Below are positions 16,310-28,448 of a stretch of 64,000 nucleotides of DNA, piece by piece. The stretch is from Pempheris klunzingeri (taxonomy: Eukaryota > Chordata > Actinopteri > Acropomatiformes > Pempheridae). The number at the start of each line of letters is the position of its first letter. The stretch's first letter is position 1. The stretch lies in assembly GCF_042242105.1 (NCBI RefSeq), contig NC_092028.1:8541338-8605337 (forward strand). The letters run 5' to 3'. Below the pieces are notes generated by a model. It did no database searches. It was not told the DNA's origin and worked only from the letters and a program-made list of their open reading frames with translations. The translations under genes were made by a program, and so were the position numbers.

Positions 16310-16790
16310 CTCTTAGCTAAATGCTAATATTAACGTTTTGCAGGTATTTGGTCTTAAACTAAAACTAAAAACTATTAGACACATTTTGTCCAGATGATGG
16401 TACTAAATGAAAAGTTACCAGATCTCTGAGGTTACGATAGTTCATCCGATAGTTCATTGCATTCCATTCAATAGTTGTCACTCAAAAGCACAAATGTGAA
16501 CCTTTTGGTTTTGCTCGAGTAGACGTTTCAACCCCCTGGACCATGAATTTCTGTAAAAAAAAATAGTGTTGCCAATCCATGTAGTCGATTTTGAGATATT
16601 TCACTGGATTAAAAAAAAAAAAAGCTGCTTGTGGCGCCAAATGAAAAGTCATGCCATGACAACGTCACCCACGTCATGAGAATCCATCTTCTGGGGACAA
16701 TGAATGTCTGTGCAAAATTTCATAGCAATCCACACAACAGCTGTGAAGATCTTTCGGTCTGCACCAGTGACAGACAAAGCAATTCATTAA
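16310..16790 (+). repeat. Degraded dispersed repeat
   Basis: The segments ttgcaggtatttggtctta, gttcatccgatagttcattgc, gaccatgaatttctgta and caaaatttcatagcaatcc occur in the order expected for a widespread fish repeat whose first part (gttagcatgctaac) is seen elsewhere in the window. It is non-coding and eroded. Confidence 0.5.
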
Positions 16791-18166
16791 CATTTGCGTA
16801 GTCTATAAAGGAAGATTTATGATCACCGCCATCTGAGGTAGAGACACCACAGGTCTGAGTTTGGAGCTTTAGATTAGATCCACTTATCAATGGCAGGAGA
16901 CACGCAGATAAAAGGCCAGTTTCAGTCCTGTAAATCTCCATAAGCAGCTCCCTCAGCTGTCTCAGGCACCATATCAATGCCACCTGGTGGTCAATATCTA
17001 CTGTGGAGACTGTCTTCTACTATTTTCAACTCCAGTCTGTCTCAGCAGCTGGTTGCCAATAAAGGTCTCAGAGGAGAACTTTAAGAACAGATCAAGCCAC
17101 TAATGATAGCTGCATTCATTTGAGTTCTGCATCCACAGTCAGCTTAAACACAGCACACAGCAGTGAAGATTACATGGATATAAAAATTCAGCACCTCGTA
17201 ATCTCATAAACTCGACGTGTGCTGTTTCCTACAGTTTCCCTGAAAGCCCAAGTTGGAGTAGTTTGAGCTCTGGGAGAGATTTGATGATTTAATCTATGGG
17301 GGAATGACGATTGGTTTCTATATGACAAATAAATGGAAGAGTTTTCTACAATAAATAGGTATTGTTATTTTCACTTATTTGACTTTTAAGGATCCAACAG
17401 AGACTTTGAAGAAATTTGTCACAGAACACAAGGTGATTGGACTTTTACTTTCTCTTTTCTTAGCTCCCGGTCTTTCCTTTAGTTTCTTATTGCTTTTGCT
17501 TTTTACAGTGACTCTTGTGAGCAAAGCTGAAGCCAAGCTTAGATCCAGTTTACCACCAAGGGAGCAGTTTCTGCTAAACAAAATAGGACACATCACTCCG
17601 ATTGTCACCGCTTTCTCCAGGGATAAGCAAAGACAACACACCTGGTAGAAAGTTCAAACATAGATTTTTTTCGAATCCATTTAAAGCTAATTCCTTATTA
17701 CTTTTTCCACCCATGTCCTCACGACTCTGTTGCTTGAAAGGAGCAGAAGAGCCAGTAAGATCCACAATTTAAATCACCATGATAATGACAACAGTAAATC
17801 ACAATAATGATACCCGGCAGAAGAAGACGAAGAAGAAAAAGAGTGTAATCGTTGGACATTTAAATGAGCTGTGGCTGGTAAAAGTTGAAGTGAGCACCCA
17901 GGTCCAGAACTGGGGGAGGCAGGAGGCAGGTTCTTGTCATGTTGCCAAGCATTTTACTGCAAAGCCAATCAGCTTTTCTTTGTCTGATCAGACTCATCTC
18001 ACCTCTCCCTCCGTCTCATCTGACCTGATTCAGCGTTCTCTCCGGCTGTCAGTCTCCTTGTTTATTTGAACACCACATACAGCTGCTGCAAATCCAAATG
18101 AGCATTAATCATACGACTGGTGGTCTGCTGTGGAGAGGAGCTCAGACCTCCACACTGCCATTTATA
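16791..18166. other. Intergenic, no gene seen
   Basis: The longest open frame here (17379-17648, +) is leucine-rich but has no splice or family support. I therefore do not call it. No repeats were recognised. Confidence 0.45.
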
Positions 18167-18402
18167 CACTGTTGTCCATAAAGTTGGAATAAAATGTTTT
18201 TTACCTCTTCTCATGAAATGATTGTGACAATGTGATTTATTCTTGATAAATAAAGTGTATATCTTCTCAACTTTATTGATCAAACTCTTCCAAACATATC
18301 ACAGTGAAAGTTAAACCACAATGAACCTTTGCAAACTGTGTATTCAGGCTTTAACAAAATTGGGGGTATTGAACAATTATTCCAACTTTATGGGCAACAG
18401 TG
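18167..18402 (+). mobile_element. 236-bp MITE, TA target site (Tc1/mariner-like)
   Basis: The terminal inverted repeats are about 26 bp long: left CACTGTTGTCCATAAAG..., right the inverse of CACTGTTGCCCATAAAG..., with one mismatch. The dinucleotide TA flanks both ends (18165-18166 and 18403-18404), as expected for the Tc1/mariner superfamily. No coding sequence is inside. The intact ends suggest a fairly young insertion. Confidence 0.85.
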
Positions 18403-19580
18403 TATTTAGAATTGACTTCTTATTTGAACCCAAACAACGATCTTTTCCTAAACCTGACCAAACTGCAACTGAAAACTGTTAATAAGCTTAACTGTTAATA
18501 AGCTTAGTTAAGAAAGCTAAAATATATAAGTTAACTAATTTTATAAATTGCATTAGCAGTTGAAATAAGTAGAAGTAATTTGTTGATGATAATTTACTAT
18601 TATGAATCAGCCGTTGTGTAACCTTTCCTTACATCTTGATGCTGTTTTTTGTATTTAAGTATTTTATATATTCTTTCTAGTTCCCCTCTGGTGAGAAATG
18701 TATCCTTATAGTTAAAGATTCATTAAAAAGGTAAACTGCAAAACCACAGGAGGTGGCTCTCAGGCTATGAAACAGCAGCAAAAACAGCTTTTGCTATTGC
18801 TCCCTTAAGAGAGAATGCAACTGTATGTATGTTTGTGCATGTGTTTGATAATGCGTAAACATATCTTTCTCAAACTTGTCATCCTGTTTTTTTTTTGGTT
18901 TTTTTTTAGCCCAGAAGCCTTGAATCTATACTACATTAATTTGCTCCATATGTTACAGGTCTCTGCTGAAATCCCTCCTGCTGAGCAGCACCACTACAGG
19001 TAATGAATACTGGTAGTAAATACAACTGGATGCTTTCCCCCACTTCATAATTAGATCATTCAATCATTTGCTGCAGAAACCTTTGCCTTGCTTGAGGCTT
19101 GCAGAGAGAGAGAGAGAGACAGAGAGAGAGAGATGTATTTTAATGTCTGTTTGCACACATAAGGCTGCAACTAGTGACTGTGTGTGTGTTTAACATGCTT
19201 CTGTGAAAGTGTTTGGATGATTGCATGTGCAAGCTTGCACATCATTTATTAATGCCTGTGTATATATGATGGGAGTTTACGCCCATGTGTTACTGGACTG
19301 AAAACAGGAATTAATCCTATTTGGATACTGGATTGCTAAATGTAGCATAGGACCACTGAAATGTATCAAAATGTGTGTGTTGAGTTTGTATCCAATGGAG
19401 AGATACATCCTGCTAATTTCCCCAATGTATCATGGCTTGGGATCACTTCAGTGAAGCAAATGCTACTTTGTTTTCACTCAGAGGCTGAGAGTAAATGAAT
19501 GTGTAATTACATACATTATTCTCTTCACTTCTGTTGCACTTTGGATGATCTGCCCAATGATCAGCTTCACCAATGTTAAA
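18403..19580. other. Intergenic, no gene seen
   Basis: Ordinary A/T-rich DNA with a (GA)n tract at about 19100-19132. No exon is supported. Confidence 0.5.
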
Positions 19581-20060
19581 CATTAAAGACATAGTCGGAC
19601 ATTTTGGGAATACACTTTTGCTCTCTGGCGAAGCTTCGCTTAGCTTTGCCAAAAGTTATCAAAACCCACCTACCAGCTTACTAATTAGCATGCTATGTCT
19701 TGTTTACTTCCTTTGTACACAAACGGCTTGTAGGACTTATGGGGGACCCAGCAGAGACTATAGGAGGTTAGTGTTCCTGGCTAGGAACACTAACCTCAGT
19801 CTGTTGCCACATCAGTCTGTTGTTTTTACGCTTTAGTTTTTACACGGTTTAATATGGCAAAAAATAATCTGCTGGAATAAGTGAGGAGTTTGGAGGTGCC
19901 ACTGGGCAAATTTCGTCATCTTTGGACAGAGACAGTCTTTGTGCTAAGCTAACCTACCTGGCGATGGCTTCATATCAATGTACAAATTAGAGAGTGGAAT
20001 CAGTTAAGCAAATAAAAAGGACTATTTCAGGAATTCCTGAAATGTTGAACTATTCCTTTT
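19581..20060 (+). mobile_element. Fold-back MITE, near full length
   Basis: It begins ttaaagacatagtcggacatt and ends with the inverted form (gaaatgttgaactattcctt). The halves contain inverted segments such as ttatcaaaacccacctacc and gtgctaagctaacctacctgg. It is the same long-inverted-repeat family as the copies at 5.0, 49.7 and 57.0 kb and has no coding capacity. Confidence 0.7.
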
Positions 20061-21680
20061 TTTTCTTTTTCTAAGAAGTTTGAGCTGGACCTCCCTCAAC
20101 ACACTGTGAACACACACACATATACACACATCCCCGAGTTCATGCCCTGCAGAGTATCCCATTCAGCCTGTGCTAAATGATAGTCTTTGTATTAGCCTCA
20201 TGACTGTTTGGTGAGAGACTGCTGGTGAGCATCTGCTCTACATGTTGTCATTACAATTATTTCTAATGAATGAAAAAGTTCAGGCTGACATCATGTGATT
20301 GATTGTGTTTACTGGGTCACATTCACAAAAGGCTCTGGAGGGGGATGGAAGTGTTCTTTATTTGGGAATTATATGATGTGTGTTTTATGATGTCTTATAT
20401 ACACACATACACACACACACAACAGACTGGCTAATCATGTCACCAGACAACAAAATGAAATGTCTGGGAAATAATGCAGTGTTGTGAAGACAAGGACATT
20501 TTTTTGTCTCCATCTAAACAAAACTCTTGCCCTAATAGTAGCAGCAGCAGGGTTATTAGATGCACTGGAGATATCTAAAAAGAGTATTTGTAGTGAGAGC
20601 AGTACTTTTGGTCTACGTAACAGAAGCTTTAGTGGGCCTAGGTGCTTGCCAGTAGGCATGAAGAAAAACATTTCTTTTACAACAGCTGTATTTTGTCAAC
20701 TTTAACAGTGGACTAATTCAAGAAACTTCGTCCAACACTGAAAACGGCTAACTGCTTCACTGGTAAAGTTTTCCCTCCCATGGAGCATGCATGTTCCCAG
20801 ACAAAGCAAAACTAATTCTTTCTTTGTTAACATGACTGAGACTTGTTGATTTTACATCCCTCTAGATTACAAGAATCCTACAAGACTGACATATGTTTAG
20901 AAAAGGAACATAAATGAATTGTGACATATTTGTAAATTGAACATTCCCCTTTTCCCCTTTTTTCAGTGTGCTTAGTTCAGTTTTGACGTCTGAGCTGGAT
21001 GGTATCATGTTCTAATGTAGACACCAAATGTGACTGAAGTTGTTATTGTTGAAAGATCAAGACGTTGCTGTATGCTGTTGTTAAAACTGCCAGATGAGGC
21101 GCATGTTGTAAGAAAATAAGACAAATCTTTATTGCAAACATTAACTTTTCAACCAGAACCACAACTGGACTAGTTTAAAAACGCTAATGATCATCATGCA
21201 GTGAAATCAGCATGCTTGCTTCACCAGCCTCTACCTGTATAGGGTGAATGCACACTACAATGCAGTAGCAGACTGGAAGGTCATTAAATAGCTTCTCTTC
21301 CAAATTTTATTCATCTTTATTTAGTTTCACTCCACATATACTGGTCACTGACCCAGAAACCCAACGAGTCATGTCAAACTGATGAAATGCAGACATGGGA
21401 AGATGCTCTTAATGTATATATGATATAATATGATAATAATAATTGTTTTAATGACTTCATATTTATTCACAAATGCTTGTTTGACAAAGTTGCACCACTT
21501 AAAAACATCTCAACCTGAAAATTCACAAGTATATGAATAATTCATAAACTTTGTGCCCAGCTGACATCAACAACACCTTCCAGATCTTTGGACCACAGCG
21601 CCATCTGTTGATGGACAGCATCAATTACATCCTTAGAACCAGTCACATAAAGTTTTGCTGGTGTCCTTGTCACAACTGGT
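20061..21680. other. Intergenic, no gene seen
   Basis: No exon or clear repeat is recognised. There is a CA-rich patch near 20400-20420. This is unique-looking DNA left of the NLR duplication. Confidence 0.45.
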
Positions 21681-21689
21681 AGCATGAGG

Positions 21690-21840
21690 CGGTACCTGCA
21701 GCCCATTCAGAGGTGGTCCAGCTCCTCCAGGATGGCACATCCATACGTGCCGTCGCAAGAAGGTTTGCTGTGTCTCCCAGCACAGTATAAAGGAGATACC
21801 AGGATATGGGCTGTTACATGATGAGCAGGGCCAGAGCCGG
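21690..21840 (+). mobile_element. Tc1-like transposase fragment (N-terminal HTH)
   Basis: From 21713 the plus strand translates VVQLLQDGTSIRAVARRFAV and then SPSTV. This is the helix-turn-helix start of a Tc1-like transposase. Only this short N-terminal part remains, with no DDE catalytic region nearby. A related piece lies at 30.58 kb at the start of the second NLR unit. Confidence 0.75.
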
Positions 21841-22245
21841 CTCTAGCCATTTTGGTGCCCTAGGCGAAATTATGGGTTTGGCAACCCCCACCCCTCCACG
21901 CGCACACACCACCCCAGTGATTAATGGACAACAGCCATAGGACAGACCTTAAAGGTTTCATTGTTAATCAAACACACAAACAAAAACACACTAAAATAAC
22001 ATAAATAACAATGAAAAAAGAATTAAATGAAATAACATAAATAAGAGTTCCTGATCAGGTTTTGTGCGAATATTTAGAAAGTCCTGACAGCTCCCACAAT
22101 ATGAATAATAAAAAGGTGCTATGTTCCAACAATACAAAACAGTGCGATATAATATAAAAACAGAATACATGTTTTTTTCTGTATTTTATTCTGTACTTTT
22201 ATTTTCAAGATAGAGCACGAGGAAAGGGCGCCAGTCGGGGATGCA
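21841..22245 (+). mobile_element. Insertion specific to NLR unit 1 (unclassified)
   Basis: It starts near agccggctctagccatttt, with gtgccctaggcgaaatt, and ends near gggcgccagtcgggg. The second unit lacks this block: there the Tc1 fragment runs into the shared sequence after only about 80-130 bp. The gccctaggcgaa motif is common in fish transposon ends, possibly hAT. Family and exact borders are uncertain. Confidence 0.45.
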
Positions 22246-22848
22246 AATTATTACTATCATTTATTTTATTTTATTTATTGTTTTAATTGTTTTAAAACAT
22301 CAAAATGTATTTTAGAAAGACTGATAGAAGCTTTTTCTGTTCTAATGCCCCTATCAGCAGTATGACATCATCTGACTGTGGCCGCTATGGCTAAAGAATA
22401 AAGAAGAAGAGACACAGTCTTCACTTGGCAACAGTTGTTGTGCAATCGAACCTATACACAGAGACAGAGAGAAACGCAAGAATATGTTCCTGCATGGTAT
22501 CATTCATTACACGAGTATGTCTAGGTTATACTTCAGTATGTATATATTTCATTGTGATTTGACAGCTACAAGCAGCATTTTAACACAGCAATTTTCATAG
22601 TATAACACCTCTTTGAATATACATAATAAGGATGCTGATTTGTGGATCAAAGAGAAATTTACACTTATTCAAGTGCCATAGCTGAATCATCCATCAAAGC
22701 TCCAAGAACCGCTGGTTGTCACAGCTTCATGTTTACTGTGCAGGTTGAGAGTGATATTAAGGTTCTCAGCTAGTAAGGGGACAGGTGTATTTTCCAAAAT
22801 GTCAAATTATCCCCTTAAACAGCTGTCATTAGTCTGTTGTTGAATTCT

Positions 22849-25800
22849 TCAAAGAGGCGTCAGCTCTTCCTCCTCCATGTCACACAGGCTCGCTGAGCTG
22901 TATAAATCAATCCAGAACCCAGGGTAGAGGGGCTCGGTGAACCTGGAGTAAAAGGTGACGAGGCAAACTTTGGGGCACCAGACCTGACTGTAGAGACTGT
23001 AAAAGGACAGGGTGCCGGCAGCCCAGTCCAGGTACACTGCTATTCTGGTAGTGTTAAGATTGTGGTAATTTAGGCATCTTCCGGTCTTATTGTGTCGAGC
23101 ACCGTACCCATCACTACCACAATCCAGATACCAGGACTTTTCGTTCAACCCAAGACAGCAGTCATTAGCTTCTCCACTCCTACTGATTCCTTTGTAAGTC
23201 ACTGCAATCTGAACCTCTCCACCCCACTCCACCTCCCAGTAACAACGATCGCTCAGGCCCTCTCTGCACAGAATCTGAAACCAGCCGTCAAATCGCTCAG
23301 GGTGATCTGGGTATGGCTGCTCCTCAGGCTCCCGTCTCACTGTCCTGTTTTCATCAGACAGAACGAGGGCTTTGTGTGTCGTGTTTACGTCCAGTGTGAG
23401 CTCACAGGCATCTGATGGAAAGAACAAGTCAAACAGCAGTTTCAGACCTGTGGTGTTCTCTTTAATGACACATTTTCTTTTTACTGTTTTCACGTGACCC
23501 GAATAAACACATACATTCATGAACTTTCAGTTCAAATAGAAATCTGATCTTTGTAATGCGTATCCACTTACACTTCTTCAGACCAGATTTCAACCAGCGC
23601 ATTCCACCAGGGTCCATCCTGGAAAAAGAATTTGAGTTATCATTTATACTTTTTAAATAAAAAGCCTTAACGTGACACAATGGCAGTGTTTCTAATCTGT
23701 TAGCCATCTTCCAGCTGCTGGCTCCCCATACCTGAGAGTATCCAACCTCCACTTTGGCTCCTTCAGTCCAGCTGAGAGCAGCTTTACTCCTGAGTCTCCT
23801 GGATGATTGTAGCTCAGGTCCAGCTCTTTTAAATGGGAGGGGTTGGAGCTCAGAGCTGAGGCCAGAAAAGCACAGCCCTCCTCAGTGACCAGACAGCCCG
23901 ACAACCTACACACACAGTGTTGTGAATTTGTTTTTACTGATTTAAACCACAACCTTTCATCATTTATGAAATTAATTCAGTGGATGCAAAGGTGGCAGGG
24001 ATTGGGATCTGTGACCAGATGGAAGCAGTGTGAAGAAAGGGTTGTTGTGGCTACATCTAAGGGCTTTTCAGGTGAGGTCTTAGAGGTTAGAAGTGGGGAG
24101 TTTGTTCATGCTGGAGGCAGTTACCATGGTGAACAAACAGTAACCTTACCTGAGGGTTTCCAGTCTGCATTGTGGACTCTCCAGTCCAACTGAGAGGACC
24201 TTCACTCCTAAATCCTGCAGGTCGTTGTTACTCAGGTCCAGCTGTTTCAGACAAGATGACTGTGAGCTGAGAACTGATGCCAGTGCTTCACAGCTCATCC
24301 ATGACAGCTTGCACAAACTCAGCCTTAAAGAACATGAGAATAGATTGAGATGATTTCTTTTATCGACAACAGCATTCATTTGAACAAATTAGCCATCAAT
24401 TTCAATTTGTTTGAACTTTTGATATTTTCTTTTTGTAAAAGTGGCAGCCTATATTTGCGGTGTTTCAGCACTGAATTCTGACCTGAGAGATTCCAGTGTA
24501 CAGTGTATACTCCCAACTCCAGCAGAGAGCAGCTTCACTCCAGAGTCCTGCAGGTCATTGTTACTCAGGTCCAGCTCTCGCAGATTAGAGGTCTCACAGC
24601 TGAGAACTGAGGCCAGAGGTGCACAGCTCTGCTCTGACAGGTTACAGTCATTAAGCCTGAAGAAGGTGATGAAAACAAATGCCGGTTTTTAAAAGAGTTG
24701 CTTTGGCTTGCTTGGTTGGCTAATTCGAGTTTGGAAGTTGGAAGGATTTTAATGATCTCTCGCAAATTCACTACCATGCACTGGTACTGAATTTGCATAT
24801 CTGGTTCCTGTGGTTGCGTTTCTCCTTACTCTGGTTCTCTGACTTTCAGGAATGACTGCTGCAGATCGTCTGCTGCCTCCACTTTTTACAAATATTAGTT
24901 GTGTTATTATTATTCATATATTAACTATTGTCATGTTATTCACTGTTACCATATTTCTCATTATTAGTCATATTCATATTGCCAGTAATATAGTTGCTCT
25001 TATCATTATGGTTGTTGTTTGTTGTGCATATATCTACATCTATATCTACATAGACCCTGACAGAAAGCTGCCCACCTCTGAGCCTGGTTCTGTTTGAGGT
25101 TTCTTCCTGTTAAGGGGGAGTTTTTCCTTACCACTGAATTCTTAAATCGTTGGGTCTCTCTCTCAAATAAAGAGTTGGGTTTAAACTTGCTCTTTATGGA
25201 AAGCAGGCAAGAGATAACACTTGTTATCAGTTGGCGCTATATAGATAAAGATTTATTGATTGACTATAGAGTAAAGCACATTGTTGAATTTTGGTCTTTG
25301 GTCTTTTCATGTGATTTGTTGACAGCAATGCCAACTTTAATCTTTAAACCCAAAACAGACATGATAAAAAAAAAGTCATTAAGACAACTTTTTTAAAACA
25401 CAATAAAAAAAAAGTGTGCTGACTTGAGCGTTTCCAGTCTACAGTTGGGGCTCTGTAGTCCATCAGAGAGCACCGTCACTCCTCCATCATCAGGGTCGTT
25501 GCTACTCAGGTCCAGCTCTTTAAGATAAGATGGTTGGGAGCTGAGAGCTGAGGCCAGAGCTGAACTGCAGCACCCTGTCAAATCACAGCAACTCAACCTG
25601 GTGAGGATTAATATGGGGAAGTCAAGAATTTTGAAAACAATCCCATTCTTGCCCATAAAAAACAACACGTGATGTTATTATTGGAATACATCCACCTACA
25701 GATATGTACTGGAGGCTTGAAACGCTGGCAGCAGTCTCAGAAAGCCCTCCTCTGAGGCAGAGTATTTCTTTAAGTCAAACACGTCATGCTGTTTTTCTGA

Positions 25801-28423
25801 TGACTGTAAGATGAACACCAGAGCTGACCACTGCGCAGGAGAGAGATATCTTTTGGCAATGTTTCCTTCACTCAAGTACTGTTGGATCTCCTCCACAAGG
25901 GAACGATCATTTAACTCATGCAGACAGTGAAGCAAGTTGATGCTTCTCTCTGGAGACCTGATCCACCTGATCTTCTCCCGAATGTACTGGATTGTTTCCT
26001 GATTGCTATTCGAGCTGTTTTTTTTCTTTTTAAATAGTTGTGCCAGGAGATCTTGATTGGTCTGCGATGAAAGACCCAACAGGAAGCGGAGAAACAAGTC
26101 CAAGTGTCCATCTGGACTATCTAAGGCCTTGTCAATGGCAATCTTCTGGACCTCTGTTGCAGACGTTTTGCTGAAAAGCATCCCCAGATTTTTGAAAGCC
26201 GACTGGGATTCAGCCATCACATTCTTGTGGCTGTTAACGCGGGACAGCTCCACATAAAAAGCAGCCAGAAACTCCTGAATGCTCAGATGAATAAAACTGA
26301 ACATTCTGTCCTTTCCCTTGCCGTTCCTCCTCCAGCTCTCCTTTTTAAAGATCTGTGTAAACACTCCAGAGTACAAAGAGGCTTCATTGAGATAAATTCC
26401 ACTCTCTCGTAGGTCTTTCTCGTAGAAGATCAGGTTTCCTTTCTCGAGCTGGTAAAAAGCCAGTTTTGCAAGTGACTGAATATACTGAATGCTCTTTTTT
26501 GTGTCATACTTCTCTTTTGTCTGTCTGATTTGAAACATCAGGAATTCTGTGTACATCTCAGTCAGGGTTTTGGGCAACTGTACTGCAACACTGGTTTTCA
26601 ACACATCCTCTAGGACTGTTGCGGTGATCCAACAGAAGACTGGGATGTGGCACATAATGTGGAGGCATTGTGATGTCTTCATGTGGGAGATTATTTTGCC
26701 AGCATGCTCATCATGACTGAATCTCTTGGCGAAATACTCCTCTTTCTGTGGGTCACTGAACCCTCTCACTTCTGTTACAATGTCGACAAAGTCTCGAGAG
26801 AGTTGACTGGCTGCTGCAGGTCGTGCAGTTATCCAGAGACGAGCAGAGGGTAGCAGAGTCCCCTTAATGAGGTTCATCAGCAGTCTTTCTACCGCAACTG
26901 GTTTCGTCACATCAATATTGTCTTTCTCTTTGGCAGTAAAGTCCAGCCGAAGGCGGTTCTCATCTAGTCCATCTAACACAAACACAAGTTTAAATTTGCT
27001 TTTGTCATAGTTGGTGTTTCCTGACATCTGTAGTGCTGTGAAAATGTAATTAAGAGCCTCTTCTCTGATGTCTTTGGTTTCCTTGATACATTTGTGAATT
27101 AGTTTGGCAAGATGGAACTTTTTTCCCTTCAGTAAATTCAGCTGGCGGAAAGTGAAGGGGAATGTGAGGTGCACATCTTGATTGGCTCTTCCTTCAGCCC
27201 AGTTGAGGATGAACTTGTGCACAAGGAAGGTTTTCCCAATTCCTGCAATCCCATTGGTCAGCACGGTCCTTATGGGTCTGTATTTTCCAGAAGGGTGCTT
27301 GAAGATATCACAGAGTTTGATTGATTTCTCTGTTCTTACTGGCTTTCTTGCTGCCTTCTCAACCTGCCTGACCTCATGTTGCCTGTTAATTTGCATGTCA
27401 CTTCCGTCTGTGATATAGAGCTCTGTATAAATATCATTCAGGAGTTTTTTATCCTCCACATCTGACACATCTTCTTGCACACACATAAACCGGTTCTGAA
27501 GATTAGATTGGAGCACTTGCTGGTACGATGTAATTGGCTGCGGAGGCTTTGGTACTGGCACCATCACATCTGTGTGGAACAAAGTAGTACAAGAGGTAGG
27601 ACAGCCGGTGGATACTCTTGTTAAGATTCAGACAATTTCACAAATTACAAACTGTTTGATGCAAAATTAACCCTTAAAAGCGTTTGCGTTTCATTTGCTG
27701 AAAAAGGAAAAGCTATGACCAGAAAATAACACAGCAGACTAAAGGCAATAGTGAGTCCACCTGCTTCAAAAAAAGCCTTTGTTTTGAAGTACTTCACAAT
27801 TGTAAGTGAGTCAATTAAGATATGGGCAATCCATGCACTTTATCAAGGCAAAATAAAAAATAAACGATCGTAATTGTGACTAGAAGACAACCAACATCTT
27901 GTTCAAACAAAAGCTTTACCTTCACTCTGACTGTCTGTAGTGACGAGGTGAGGAGACATGGCCCGTGTATTAAATGAGGAAGCTCCCTTTTCTGGACTAG
28001 TGCCCACACCACTTACATCTACTGCAACAAAAAGAGAGAGTGACAGAAAGAGGAATGTTCAACACAAGTCAACCTGTCAACAACCATCACTTTTCCAATA
28101 ATTCTAACTTGCCATAACTTACCCTTTGGTGCTGGGGCGAGGCTCTGTAATCGCTGCACCAGATCATTTCTGTTGATCTTTGTTAAAAGCTTCCCGGTTA
28201 CCTCCAGAGCTCCATGGAGGCCAAAGGCCTGCACCATGTGAACAACGGTGTCCTGCCTGTCTGCCCCCTCCAGCCGGGACACAGGGATGGCTGGGTAGAC
28301 TTCCAGATGGGGCATGATTGTGTGCATGATGTCCGCCTGCTGGAGGAGCCATTTTAACTGCTTGAATTCCTCCTCCCTCAAATCCTCCAGAGTTATCCAG
28401 ACCTTCTCCTTCAGTGAGGCCAT
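22849..28423 (-). CDS. NLR receptor, copy 1: PYD-FISNA-NACHT-LRR-B30.2
   Basis: Cytosolic pattern-recognition NLR of the teleost-expanded NLRC3-like class. Nine minus-strand exons: 28123-28423, 27920-28021, 25700-27569, 25424-25597, 24483-24656, 24150-24323, 23732-23905, 23572-23618 and 22849-23411. They sum to 3579 nt (1192 aa) with every junction in phase. Exon 1 is a pyrin-like death-fold (MASLKEKVW... [14 protein letters not shown]). Exon 2 is a linker. Exon 3 holds FISNA ([18 protein letters not shown]) and NACHT, with Walker A GIAGIGKT and Walker [11 protein letters not shown]. Four LRR exons of exactly 174 nt follow ([17 protein letters not shown] type), then a 47-nt exon and a PRY-SPRY exon ([22 protein letters not shown]). 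The gene appears intact. It is one of two tandem copies; signalling role and ligand are inferred from the family. Confidence 0.94.
24810..25265 (+). repeat. Dispersed LINE/SINE-like repeat in NLR copy 1 intron
   Basis: Runs from about ggttcctgtggttgcg, through gacagaaagctgcccacc and gaggtttcttcctgtta, to the tail ggcgctatatagataaagat plus ttgattga. It lies between the first and second LRR exons, opposite to the gene. The same insertion is in copy 2, so it predates the duplication. It is the longer form of the tail at 11.1 kb. Confidence 0.65.
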
Positions 28424-28448
28424 TGTAACTGGTAAAAAAAAAAATCAT

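Noticed and set aside
17379-17648. Leucine-rich 89-aa open frame that looks like a membrane segment
   Set aside because: A single isolated frame from A/T-rich DNA, with overlapping frames of similar length on the other strand. No gene context.
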